This document shows, piece after piece, positions 15,863 to 23,584 of a DNA stretch of 64,000 nucleotides. The first letter of the stretch is position 1. Each line of letters begins with the position of its first letter. Location of the stretch: contig NZ_PEJS01000001.1 in NCBI RefSeq assembly GCF_002750975.1, positions 434,001-498,000 on the forward strand. The letters run 5' to 3'. Both the position numbers and the translations under genes were made by a program. Source of the stretch: Stenotrophomonas indicatrix (lineage in GTDB: Bacteria; Pseudomonadota; Gammaproteobacteria; Xanthomonadales; Xanthomonadaceae). A model generated the notes under the pieces. That model did not search any database. It had not been told where the DNA came from and was given only the letters and a program-made list of their open reading frames with translations.

Positions 15863-16957
15863 GTGTCCCAGTCCATTCCCAGCTTCGCCGTCACCCGTTC
15901 GGACCACCCGCGCAGCGCTGAAGAGCGCGCCCAGATCCTGGAGAAGCCGGGCTTCGGCCTGCACTTCACCGACCACATGGTGGAAGTGCGCTGGGACAAG
16001 GATGCCGGCTGGCACAACGCCAACGTGCGCGCTTATGGTCCGCTGCAGCTGGACCCGGCCGCGGCCGTGCTGCACTACGGCCAGGAGATCTTCGAAGGCA
16101 TCAAGGCCTACCGCCATGCCGATGGTTCGATCTGGACCTTCCGCCCCGATGCCAACGGCCGTCGCCTGCAGCGTTCGGCGCAGCGCCTGGCGCTGCCGGA
16201 ACTGCCGGTGGAGATCTTCGTCGAATCGCTGAAGCAGATGATCGCCGTCGACAGCGCCTGGGTGCCGTCGGCCGATGAGTCGAGCCTGTATTTCCGTCCG
16301 TTCATGATCGGCGATGAAGCGTTCCTTGGCGTGCGCGGCGCGCACAAGGCCGGCTACTACGTCATCGCCAGCCCTGCTGGCCCTTACTTCGCCAAGGGCG
16401 TCGCCCCGGTGTCGATCTGGCTGTCCACCGAGTACGCGCGTGCGGCCAAGGGCGGTACCGGTGCGGCCAAGTGCGGTGGCAACTACGCCGCGTCGCTGTT
16501 GCCGCAGCAGAAGGCGCAGGCACAGGGCTGCTCGCAGGTGCTGTTCCTGGACCCGGTCGAAGGCAAGTACCTGGAAGAACTGGGCGGCATGAACGTGTTC
16601 CTGGTCTACAAGGACGGCACGCTGGTCACGCCGGAACTGTCCGGCAGCATCCTCGAGGGCATCACCCGCGAGAGCATCCTGCAGCTGGCCCGCGACCGCG
16701 GCATGAAGGTCGAAGAGCGCAAGGTCACCATCGATGAGTGGAAGCAGGGCGTGACCTCCGGCGAGATCGCCGAAGTGTTCGCCTGCGGTACCGCTGCGGT
16801 GGTCACCCCGATCGGCCAGCTCAAGGGCGAAGGCTTCTCGGTGGGCGACATCAATGCGCCGGCCGGCGAAGTGACCATGTCGCTGCGCAAGGAACTGACC
16901 GACATCCAGTACGGTCGCCTGCCGGACCGCCACGGCTGGCTGGTCAAGCTGGGCTGA
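15863..16957 (+). CDS. ilvE: Branched-chain amino acid aminotransferase
   Basis: The 364-residue fold-type IV PLP enzyme interconverts Leu, Ile and Val with their 2-oxo acids using 2-oxoglutarate. It is of the longer BCAT type that resembles eukaryotic enzymes: LHYGQEIFEGIKAYR, SLYFRPFMIGDE, the PLP lysine at about 203 in AAKCGGNYAAS, QVLFLDPVEGKYLEELGGMNVF, and the phosphate-cup segments SGSILEGITRESIL and ACGTAAVVTPIG. The GTG at 15863 is the start, with AGGA upstream in AACAGGAAATCTCCG. A strong terminator follows. Confidence 0.95.
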   Translation: MSQSIPSFAVTRSDHPRSAEERAQILEKPGFGLHFTDHMVEVRWDKDAGWHNANVRAYGPLQLDPAAAVLHYGQEIFEGIKAYRHADGSIWTFRPDANGRRLQRSAQRLALPELPVEIFVESLKQMIAVDSAWVPSADESSLYFRPFMIGDEAFLGVRGAHKAGYYVIASPAGPYFAKGVAPVSIWLSTEYARAAKGGTGAAKCGGNYAASLLPQQKAQAQGCSQVLFLDPVEGKYLEELGGMNVFLVYKDGTLVTPELSGSILEGITRESILQLARDRGMKVEERKVTIDEWKQGVTSGEIAEVFACGTAAVVTPIGQLKGEGFSVGDINAPAGEVTMSLRKELTDIQYGRLPDRHGWLVKLG

Positions 16958-17006
16958 TCGCCTGCGCTGAACGCTGGCGTCGGGTTACCCCCGGCCGCAT
17001 CCCCGG

Positions 17007-17033
17007 AAAGCCCGTCCCTGCGACGGGCTTTCT
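17007..17033 (+). terminator. Rho-independent terminator of ilvE
   Basis: AAAGCCCGTC-CCTGC-GACGGGCTTT has perfect 10-bp arms and is followed by CTGCGTTTC, about 50 bp past the ilvE stop. Confidence 0.75.
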
Positions 17034-17052
17034 GCGTTTCAGGCGTACGTCC

Positions 17053-17154
17053 GCCGGGCATGGCCCGGCGCTACCAGGATCAACGGCTCCCGCCAGCGCG
17101 CGGCGATGCCCGGCGAATGTACGCGTACCACGGTAGCGCCGGGCCATGCCCGGC
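17053..17154. repeat. Outward/inward pair of GTAG REPs
   Basis: A minus-oriented REP (17053-17074, GCCGGGCATGGCCCGGC then GCTAC) and a plus-oriented REP (17133-17154, GTAGCGCCGGGCCATGCCCGGC) lie 58 bp apart after ilvE. The remaining 17155-17468 before the protease gene holds no gene. It has two GCTGAAAA copies near 17290-17305 but no confident promoter. Confidence 0.85.
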
Positions 17155-17468
17155 GGCTGTTCGCCGATGTCGGCAAAGACATGGCGGGACAGGACATTCC
17201 GCAGTCAGGTACGTGCAGCTGACGCGAAAGTTCCTTCACCTTCACAAACCCTCGACCCGGAAAGTCTCAGATCCAACATTTCATCTTGCTGAAAAGACGC
17301 TGAAAATCTTGTGGTGTCCGGTTTGAGCCACTAGCGTCATCAACACAGCGGATGGTCAGGGGAATCCGCTGGCTCGCCGGACCCGAACCTCGCCATCGCA
17401 AGCCAGCCCACGGTTCAGGCCGGTGCTTCTGCCGATTCCGGCATTCCTACCATTAGAAGGGAAATCCG

Positions 17469-19208
17469 ATGTCCCAGGTAACGCAACCGCGTGTGCGTCG
17501 TGTGTGGGTGGTCCTTGGTGCGTCCGTCCTGTCATCGCTGCTGCTGGCCACGCCTGCGCTGGCCGGTGATGTCCAGCTCAGCGGCCTGCAGTCCGCGCCG
17601 ACCCACCAGCGCTTCATCGTGAAGTACCGCGACGGCAGTGCGCCGGTGGCCAACACCACCGCGCTGGCCTCTTCGCTGAAGACGGCCGCTGCCGGCATCG
17701 CCAGCAGCCAGGGCCGCGCGCTGGGCCTGCAGCAGGTCCGCAGGCTTGCCGTCGGCTCCACCGTGGTCAGGACCGACCGTGCGCTGGACCAGGCCGAATC
17801 CGAGCTGCTGATGCGCAAGCTGGCCGCCGACCCGAACGTCGAATACGTCGAAGTCGACCAGATCATGCGCGCGACGCTGACCCCCAACGACACCCGTTTC
17901 AGCGAGCAATGGGGCTTCGGTACGTCCAACGCCTCGATCAACGTGCGTCCGGCCTGGGACAAGGCCACCGGTACCGGCGTGGTCGTGGCCGTGATCGATA
18001 CCGGCATCACCAACCATGCCGACCTCAACGCCAACATCCTGCCCGGCTATGACTTCATCAGCGACGCGGCGATGGCGCGCGATGGCGGTGGCCGTGACAG
18101 CAATCCCAACGATGAGGGTGACTGGTACGGCGCCAACGAGTGCGGCTCGGGCATTCCGGCCTCCAACTCCAGCTGGCATGGCACCCACGTGGCCGGCACG
18201 GTCGCTGCGGTGACCAACAACAGCACCGGCGTGGCCGGTACCGCCTTCAACGCCAAGGTCGTGCCGGTGCGCGTGCTCGGCAAGTGCGGCGGCTACACCT
18301 CCGACATCGCCGACGCGATCGTCTGGGCCTCCGGTGGCACGGTCAGCGGTGTGCCGGCCAATGCCAATCCGGCCGAGGTCATCAACATGTCGCTGGGCGG
18401 CGGCGGCAGCTGCTCGACCACTTACCAGAACGCGATCAACGGCGCGGTCGGCCGCGGCACCACCGTGGTGGTCGCTGCCGGCAACAGCAACACCAATGTC
18501 TCCAGCGCGGTACCGGCGAACTGCCCGAACGTGATCGCCGTGGCGGCCACCACCTCGGCGGGTGCGCGTGCCAGCTTCTCCAACTACGGCACCGGCATCG
18601 ACATCTCCGCACCGGGCCAGAGCATCCTGTCCACCCTCAACAGCGGCACCACCACCCCGGGCAGCGCCAGCTATGCGTCCTACAACGGCACCTCGATGGC
18701 GGCACCGCACGTGGCGGGCGTGGTTGCACTGATGCAGTCGGTGGCACCGAGCCCGCTCAGCCCGGCGCAGGTGGAAAGCATCATCAAGAGCACCGCGCGT
18801 CCGCTGCCGGGTGCGTGCTCGGGTGGTTGCGGCGCCGGCATCATCGACGCCGATGCCGCGGTGACTGCCGCGATCAACGGCACCACGCCCAACCCGGGTG
18901 GCACCGTGCTGCAGAACAACGTGCCGGTTACCGGCCTCGGCGCAGCCAGCGGCGCATCGCTCAGCTATACCGTCAACGTCCCGGCTGGCAGCACGCAGCT
19001 GCGCGTGGCGATCAGCGGCGGCAGCGGTGATGCCGACCTGTACCTGCGCCAGGGCAGTGCCCCGACCGACACCGTCTACACCTGCCGCCCGTACCTGAGC
19101 GGCAACAATGAGACCTGCACCGTCAACAGCCCCACCGCCGGTACCTGGTACGTGCGGGTGAAGGCCTACAGCACCTTCTCGGGCGTGACCGTCAACGCCC
19201 AGTACTGA
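17469..19208 (+). CDS. Secreted subtilisin-like serine protease with C-terminal PPC domain (StmPr-like)
   Basis: The 579-residue extracellular protease has a signal peptide (VVLGASVLSSLLLATPALA), an inhibitor-like prodomain to about residue 135, and a peptidase S8 domain. The catalytic triad is Asp177 in VIDTGI, His237 in HGTHVAGT and Ser409 in NGTSMAAPHVAG, with the oxyanion Asn339 in AAGNS. Residues about 485-575 form a bacterial pre-peptidase C-terminal (PPC) beta domain with DADLYLRQG. Length and order match the StmPr-type alkaline proteases of S. maltophilia, which degrade host matrix proteins. The PPC is normally removed on maturation. GGGAAATCC before the ATG is a weak RBS. Confidence 0.95.
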   Translation: MSQVTQPRVRRVWVVLGASVLSSLLLATPALAGDVQLSGLQSAPTHQRFIVKYRDGSAPVANTTALASSLKTAAAGIASSQGRALGLQQVRRLAVGSTVVRTDRALDQAESELLMRKLAADPNVEYVEVDQIMRATLTPNDTRFSEQWGFGTSNASINVRPAWDKATGTGVVVAVIDTGITNHADLNANILPGYDFISDAAMARDGGGRDSNPNDEGDWYGANECGSGIPASNSSWHGTHVAGTVAAVTNNSTGVAGTAFNAKVVPVRVLGKCGGYTSDIADAIVWASGGTVSGVPANANPAEVINMSLGGGGSCSTTYQNAINGAVGRGTTVVVAAGNSNTNVSSAVPANCPNVIAVAATTSAGARASFSNYGTGIDISAPGQSILSTLNSGTTTPGSASYASYNGTSMAAPHVAGVVALMQSVAPSPLSPAQVESIIKSTARPLPGACSGGCGAGIIDADAAVTAAINGTTPNPGGTVLQNNVPVTGLGAASGASLSYTVNVPAGSTQLRVAISGGSGDADLYLRQGSAPTDTVYTCRPYLSGNNETCTVNSPTAGTWYVRVKAYSTFSGVTVNAQY

Positions 19209-19233
19209 GCCCAAGCCCCTCTCCATGGGCACG

Positions 19234-19262
19234 CCCCGGCCTCGGCCGGGGTGTTTTTTTTG
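19234..19262 (+). terminator. Strong Rho-independent terminator of the protease gene
   Basis: CCCCGGCC-TC-GGCCGGGG is followed after one intervening dinucleotide by a run of eight T residues, 25 bp past the stop codon. Confidence 0.92.
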
Positions 19263-19360
19263 GGGGGACGGCGAAGCGGAGAAAGCAATGTGCAGCAGTG
19301 CATTTGCCCTTGCCCTTGCTCTGCCCTTGACCTTGCTGGCCGCGCGCGATGATCTGTCAG

Positions 19361-19543
19361 GAGGGGGTGATCCCCCGACGCAGGACCGTTGGCGCCATGG
19401 GCCCGAGGCATGCCTCGGGCGGGTTGGGCAGGACGCCCAACCCCGGTCTTGCCGTGTGCGCAGGACAGCGCACACGAGCAAGGCGCCATCGAGCCCCAGG
19501 GATGGGTTTATGGCGTGTCCTGCGTCGGGGGGATCACCCTCTC
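19361..19543. repeat. Large imperfect cruciform with three internal hairpins
   Basis: The outer arms 19361-19386 and 19517-19543 are inverted copies: GTCCTGCGTCGGGGG pairs perfectly, then one bulged G, then ATCACCC. The stem continues inward with CGCCAT (19393-19398) and ATGGCG (19510-19515). Inside are a 20-bp perfect palindrome (19401-19420), GTTGGGC-AGGAC-GCCCAAC (19423-19441) and CGTGTGCGC-AGGACA-GCGCACACG (19453-19476). It lies between the protease terminator and the 3' end of the asparaginase-like gene and has no credible reading frame. Confidence 0.8.
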
Positions 19544-19599
19544 AACCCAGCAGCAACCAAAACGCTGAACCCATCCGCGCGACAGCGCGCCTTAATCCC

Positions 19600-20094
19600 T
19601 CAAACCGACTCGAACCGGTTCGCCGCCACGTTCTTGCGCACATGCTGCGGGTCGAAGATCCGGCCGTTCATCGCGATGAACACCCCCGCCGGCAGCGACT
19701 GCACCGCACCGATCGCACAGCCGATGTTGAACTCCGCATCCGAACCACGGAAACGCGCCGGGCTCAGCGCACCGGTCATCACGATGGTCTTGTCCGGGAT
19801 CGTCGCCAGCACCTTGCCGGTCTGCACCATCGAATCGGTGCCGTGGGTCACCAGCACGTGGCGGGTGGGCTGCGCGGCGATCGTCGCGCGGATCAGCTCA
19901 CGATCGTCGTCGTTGATGTGCAGCGAATCCTTGCGCAGGATCGGAATCACGTTGAAACGGAACGTGACCCCCAGTTCGCGCAGGATCATGCCGATCTGCG
20001 GGTCGCCGATCTGGTAGTCCGACTTGTCGTCGAAATAGATCTTGTCGATCGTGCCACCGGTGGTGACGACCAGGAGCTCTTCCATCATGTGCAT
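19600..20094 (-). CDS. Short asparaginase-like protein (N-terminal domain only)
   Basis: The product is about 164 residues, roughly half the usual ~330. It carries the asparaginase N-domain with both active-site motifs: VVTTGGTIDKIYFD, with the nucleophilic Thr, and LVTHGTDSMVQTG with the second Thr-Asp. SPARFRGSDAEFNIGCAIGAVQ follows. The usual C-terminal domain is absent, and no continuation is seen in another frame downstream, so this looks like a natural short form rather than a frameshift. Start is uncertain among ATGs at 20094, 20088 and 20085; the last (MEELLVV) fits homology best. Activity as an asparaginase or glutaminase is unproven. Confidence 0.85.
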   Translation of the reverse strand: MHMMEELLVVTTGGTIDKIYFDDKSDYQIGDPQIGMILRELGVTFRFNVIPILRKDSLHINDDDRELIRATIAAQPTRHVLVTHGTDSMVQTGKVLATIPDKTIVMTGALSPARFRGSDAEFNIGCAIGAVQSLPAGVFIAMNGRIFDPQHVRKNVAANRFESV

Positions 20095-20164
20095 GCGCGA
20101 AACCAAGGCAGGTACAGCGGCGCGGGGCCGGGAACGCAGATGATACGGCCCACCGGGCGCAGCG

Positions 20165-20500
20165 TCAGCGCCGCCGCCCGAAACGGGCGCGCAGGCCGGG
20201 CAGGCTGGCCGAAAAGATCACCAGCAGCGCCAGCACGATTTCGATCAGTGCCAGCCAGCGGGTCTCGGGATGGCTCCAGGCGCTCATCACGCCGTGGCTG
20301 AACCAGCCCAGGGCCAGCACCGCCGCCCAGAACCCGGCCTTGCGCCAGCCCAGCCGCAGGGCGATGGCCAGCGCCATCGGCGGCGCAGTGAACACCAGCT
20401 GGGTGGCCAGCCAGTGCCTGTCGTTGATGAACCAGCCGGCAAACAGCGCCGCCAGCCCCATCAGGGCCAGCAGCAGCACGGTGCGCGGCGCGGTGCTCAT
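20165..20500 (-). CDS. DUF2069 inner-membrane protein
   Basis: The 111-residue hydrophobic protein has four helices, including VLLLALMGLAALFAGWF, LVFTAPPMALAIALRL, GFWAAVLALGWFSHGVM and ALIEIVLALLVIFSASL. The pattern (W.N..H...THGVM..W..P) is that of DUF2069, which in proteobacteria usually follows wrbA, as here. It overlaps the wrbA stop by 4 bp, so the two form an operon. The function is unknown. Confidence 0.88.
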   Translation of the reverse strand: MSTAPRTVLLLALMGLAALFAGWFINDRHWLATQLVFTAPPMALAIALRLGWRKAGFWAAVLALGWFSHGVMSAWSHPETRWLALIEIVLALLVIFSASLPGLRARFGRRR

Positions 20501-21090
20501 CGCGCCAGCCGCTGCGCGATGTCGGCCACGCGCCGGCCCAGCGCCCGCGCCAGTACCGCCTCATCGTCGGTGGGTTGCGGGTCGTCGGCGGCGCCGGCCA
20601 CGTGGCTGGCGCCATACGGCGTGCCGCCACTGGTGGTGTGGCTCAGCGCCGGCTCGGTGAACGGAATGCCGACGATCAGGCAGCCGTGGTGCAGCAGCGG
20701 TACCTGCATCGACAGCAGGGTCGACTCCTGGCCGCCATGCATCGACGCAGTGGACGTGAACACCCCGGCCGGCTTGCCGGCCAGCGTGCCGTTCACCCAT
20801 TCGGCGCCGAGGCCGTCAAGGAAATGCTTGACCGGCGCGGCCATGTTGCCGAAACGGGTAGGGCTGCCCAGCAGCAGTCCCTGGCACTCCGCCAGGTCCT
20901 GCACGCTTACATAGGGCGCGCCATCGTCGGGTACCGGCGGCTGCGCGGTCTGGGTAACGGCAGCCACCGGCGGCACCGTGCGCAGCCGCGCTGCCATGCC
21001 CGGAACCTCGCCGATGCCCCGCGCGATCTGGCGCGCCAGCCGTGCCACCGAACCGCCGCGGCTGTAGTACAGCACCAGGATTTCGCCCAT
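20497..21090 (-). CDS. wrbA: NAD(P)H:quinone oxidoreductase, WrbA family
   Basis: The 197-residue flavodoxin-like protein has the FMN phosphate loop YYSRGGSVARLARQIA, the FMN isoalloxazine motif SPTRFGNMAAPVKHFLDG, STASMHGGQESTLLSM and PFTEPALSHTTSGGTPYGASHVAG, the WrbA signature region. It is expected to be a two-electron quinone reductase protecting against oxidative stress. It is divergent from yihY with a 77-bp gap, and DUF2069 follows with a 4-bp overlap. Confidence 0.95.
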   Translation of the reverse strand: MGEILVLYYSRGGSVARLARQIARGIGEVPGMAARLRTVPPVAAVTQTAQPPVPDDGAPYVSVQDLAECQGLLLGSPTRFGNMAAPVKHFLDGLGAEWVNGTLAGKPAGVFTSTASMHGGQESTLLSMQVPLLHHGCLIVGIPFTEPALSHTTSGGTPYGASHVAGAADDPQPTDDEAVLARALGRRVADIAQRLAR

Positions 21091-21167
21091 CGCGCCCAGC
21101 TCTCCTCATCGTGTGGACGCCAGTATGGCTATCCTGCACCGATTCCGCATCGGGTACCCTTGCGCCG

Positions 21168-22442
21168 ATGGAACCTTTGGATACGCTCAATTTGTGGATG
21201 GAGCGCGCGCGGGATCGCGCACGCGCCGCCAGCTTCGGCCGCTTCCTGTGGCGCCGCTTCCTCGACGACCGCCTGTTCCAGGCCGCCGCCGCGCTGGCCT
21301 ACACCACGGTGTTCGCGCTGGTGCCGTTGGCGATCGTGGTATTTGGCGTGCTCTCGGCCTTCCCGGTGTTCGATCGCTGGAGCGACCAGCTCAGCGACTA
21401 CGTCTTCTCCAACTTCGTGCCCAATGCCGCGCGCGCTGCCGAAGGCTACCTGCGGCAGTTCTCGGCCAGCGCCGGCCAGCTCACTGCCGCCGGCTTCATC
21501 GCCCTGGTCATCTCGCTGCTGATCACCCTCAACAGTGTTGAAGAGACCTTCAACCAGATCTGGCGCGTCGGCAGCAGTCGGCCGCGGCTGACCCGCTTCC
21601 TGGTCTACTGGACGGTGCTGACCTTGGGCGCGATGCTCGCCGCTGCATCGCTGGCGGTGTCGGCGCGGGTGTTCGCGATGCCGCTCTTCGGCACGCAGGA
21701 GGGGCGCTGGCTGGCCGATCTCGCCTTGCGGCTGGCGCCGATCCTGATCGAATTCGTCTGCATCACCCTGATGTTCCGGGTGGTGCCACACCACACCGTG
21801 AAGTGGCGCCATGCGGTTCCGGGCGCGATTCTCGCCGCAGTGATCCTGGAGCTGGTGAAGTGGGGCATCGGCGCCTACCTGGGCAGCTTCCAGTCCTACC
21901 AGAAGCTGTATGGCACGGTGGCCTTCGTGCCGATCCTGCTGCTGTGGATCTACCTCTGCTGGGTGGCCGTGCTGCTGGGCGCGTCGCTGGCGTCGTCAAT
22001 GGCGGCTTTCCGCTACCAGCCGGTGGAACTGCGCCTGCCGCAGGGCTACGAGTTCTATGGCCTGCTGCGCCTGCTCGGGCGCTTCCAGCATGCACGCGCC
22101 AAGGGCAGGGGCCTGGCCGACGACGAGATCCTGCGGCTGGAACCGATGCTGACCGACTCGCTGCTGCAGGACCTGGCCTGCCACCTGGAGGGCATCGGTC
22201 TGCTGCGCCGCGATGAGCGCGGCGAGTGGCTGCTGGCCCGCGACCTGGACCAGGTCAGCCTGGGCGATCTGTACGAATGCACGCAGCTGCGCATTCCGGT
22301 GGCCGAACAACACCTGCCTTACCGCGATGACAGCCTCGGCCGGGCCGCCTTGGCCGCACTGGATGAACTGCGCCTGCCGCTGCGTGAACGCCTCAAGCGT
22401 CGCGTCAGCGACATCTACCCTGATTCTGGAGACGCCCCATGA
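21168..22442 (+). CDS. yihY: YihY/BrkB-family inner-membrane protein
   Basis: The 424-residue product has six membrane helices in the first 285 residues: AAAALAYTTVFALVPLAIVVFGVLSAF, TAAGFIALVISLLITLNSVEETFNQIW, WTVLTLGAMLAAASLAVSARVF, and others. The signature LYGTVAFVPILLLWIYLCWVAVLLGASLA is present. A cytoplasmic C-terminal domain of about 130 residues follows. This family was once called RNase BN in error and is now known only as YihY/virulence factor BrkB. The ATG at 21168 is the start for MEPLDTLNLW. Its stop overlaps the thioredoxin-like gene by 4 bp, suggesting co-expression. Confidence 0.92.
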   Translation: MEPLDTLNLWMERARDRARAASFGRFLWRRFLDDRLFQAAAALAYTTVFALVPLAIVVFGVLSAFPVFDRWSDQLSDYVFSNFVPNAARAAEGYLRQFSASAGQLTAAGFIALVISLLITLNSVEETFNQIWRVGSSRPRLTRFLVYWTVLTLGAMLAAASLAVSARVFAMPLFGTQEGRWLADLALRLAPILIEFVCITLMFRVVPHHTVKWRHAVPGAILAAVILELVKWGIGAYLGSFQSYQKLYGTVAFVPILLLWIYLCWVAVLLGASLASSMAAFRYQPVELRLPQGYEFYGLLRLLGRFQHARAKGRGLADDEILRLEPMLTDSLLQDLACHLEGIGLLRRDERGEWLLARDLDQVSLGDLYECTQLRIPVAEQHLPYRDDSLGRAALAALDELRLPLRERLKRRVSDIYPDSGDAP

Positions 22443-23002
22443 CCTGCAAGACCCCGTTGCTGCTGGCTGCGCTGCTGGCCCTGGCCGCCTGCAAACCCGC
22501 ACAGGAGCCGACCCCGGCCAGCAGCCAGCCGCCGGCACAGGCACCGACTCCGGCCGCGCCGGCGCCGGTGGAGGATACGCCCGCCGAGCGCGTTACTGCC
22601 GAGTTCCCGACGCTGAAGATGAAGGCCGTCGATGGCAGCGATTACGACCTGGCCGCGCATCGTGGCAAGTGGGTGGTGGTGAATTTCTGGGCGACCTGGT
22701 GCGCGCCCTGCCGCAAGGAAATGCCCGAGCTGTCGGCGTTGCATGCCATGCGCAGCAACATCGAAGTGGTGGGCCTGGCCTACGAGGACATCGAGATTCC
22801 GGAGATGCAGGCGTTCCTGACCAAGCATCCGGTGACCTATCCGATCGTGGTCGTCGATCCGTTCGACCCGCCGGCCGACTTCGCCACCCCGCGTGGCCTG
22901 CCGCTGACCCATCTGATCGACCCGCAGGGCAAGCTGGCCCACAGCTTCCTGGGCCCGGTCACCGCGGCGGACATCGAAAAGCAGATTGCTGCTGCCAAAT
23001 AA
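22439..23002 (+). CDS. TlpA-family thiol-disulfide lipoprotein
   Basis: The 187-residue protein has a lipobox LLALAAC (lipidated Cys18), a Pro/Ala-rich linker to about residue 50, and a thioredoxin fold with active site WCAPC (Cys88, Cys91) and a cis-Pro region GLPLTHLID. It probably reduces or exchanges disulfides at the periplasmic face of a membrane. The second residue after lipidated Cys is Lys, not Asp, so outer-membrane sorting is likely. It is coupled to yihY by a 4-bp overlap. The specific client is unknown. Confidence 0.92.
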   Translation: MTCKTPLLLAALLALAACKPAQEPTPASSQPPAQAPTPAAPAPVEDTPAERVTAEFPTLKMKAVDGSDYDLAAHRGKWVVVNFWATWCAPCRKEMPELSALHAMRSNIEVVGLAYEDIEIPEMQAFLTKHPVTYPIVVVDPFDPPADFATPRGLPLTHLIDPQGKLAHSFLGPVTAADIEKQIAAAK

Positions 23003-23010
23003 GGGGAGGG

Positions 23011-23063
23011 GCAGGGCTGCGCCCTGCACCCACCGAAGCGGTAGTGCCGGCCGCTGGCCGGCA
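23011..23063 (+). repeat. Hairpin and GTAG REP after the TlpA-like gene
   Basis: GCAGGGC-TGC-GCCCTGC at 23011-23027 is followed by a GTAG REP at 23041-23063 (stem GCCGGCC-GCT-GGCCGGC). The hairpin may end the yihY transcript, although it has no T-run. Confidence 0.75.
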
Positions 23064-23113
23064 ACCTCGACAGCAACAGCAACAGCCAAAGCCAAAGCGG
23101 GTTTCCTGTGGGG

Positions 23114-23217
23114 AGGCGGGGTGGGTCCGGTTGCGGGGGACGCCGTAAATACGTCCCTGTAGGCTCGGTCGCCGCATCCATGCGGCTCACACCCCCGCAA
23201 CCGGACCCACCCCGCCT
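23114..23217. repeat. 104-bp long-stem element, copy 1
   Basis: The 26-bp arms are perfectly complementary: the left arm starts AGGCGGGGTGGGTCC (23114-23139) and its complement is 23192-23217. The core contains GACGCCGTAAATACGTCCCTGTAGGCTCGG, split here for reading: GACGCCGTAAATACGTCC then CTGTAGGCTCGG. It ends in a GCCGCAT-CC-ATGCGGC hairpin (23171-23186). The core recurs in opposite orientation at 23424-23475. Confidence 0.88.
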
Positions 23218-23266
23218 TCGACAATTCTCCGCAAGCTGCGGGAATTACATGGCCTGCTCTTGATGG

Positions 23267-23309
23267 GTGTCGACCTTGGTCGACACGTAGATCCACGCCA
23301 TGCGTGGAT
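23267..23309 (+). repeat. GTGTCGACC dyad joined to a GTAG REP
   Basis: GTGTCGACC-TT-GGTCGACAC (23267-23286) is directly followed by GTAGATCCACGC-CAT-GCGTGGAT (23287-23309, arms slightly overlapping the loop). A further palindrome, ATTCACGC-ATG-GCGTGAAT, lies at 23354-23372. Confidence 0.82.
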
Positions 23310-23401
23310 GCTCTTCGTTCAATTGTCGAAATATTCGATTTCGATGGACATACATTCACGCATGGCGTGAATCCATCAGCCACCGGAAATCTGTCGAAGG
23401 T

Positions 23402-23497
23402 GGGGCGGTGTCGGAGTGCGGGGTGTCAGCCGCATGGATGCGGCTGCCAAGCCTACAAAGACGTACTTGCGGCGTCCCCGCACTCCGACACCGCCCC
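23402..23497. repeat. 96-bp long-stem element, copy 2, inverted relative to copy 1
   Basis: The 22-bp perfect arms are 23402-23423 (GGGGCGGTGTCGGAGTGC...) and 23476-23497. The core, read on the minus strand, is GACGCCGCAAGTACGTC then TTTGTAGGCTTGG and an AGCCGCATCCATGCGGCT hairpin. It is nearly identical to the core of copy 1, while the arms differ. Both copies are flanked outside by TGTCGAAGG. Confidence 0.88.
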
Positions 23498-23584
23498 GCC
23501 ATCCCACGCAATGCCGCTTTTGCTGTTGCTTCGGCCGTTGCTTGAAGCCTCTGCAGGTGCAGGGCACAGCCCTGCCGACCCACC

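Noticed and set aside
19349..20017. A 222-aa plus-strand frame opposite the asparaginase-like gene
   Set aside because: It runs through the cruciform repeat and antisense to a gene with clear active-site motifs. It shows no domain of its own.
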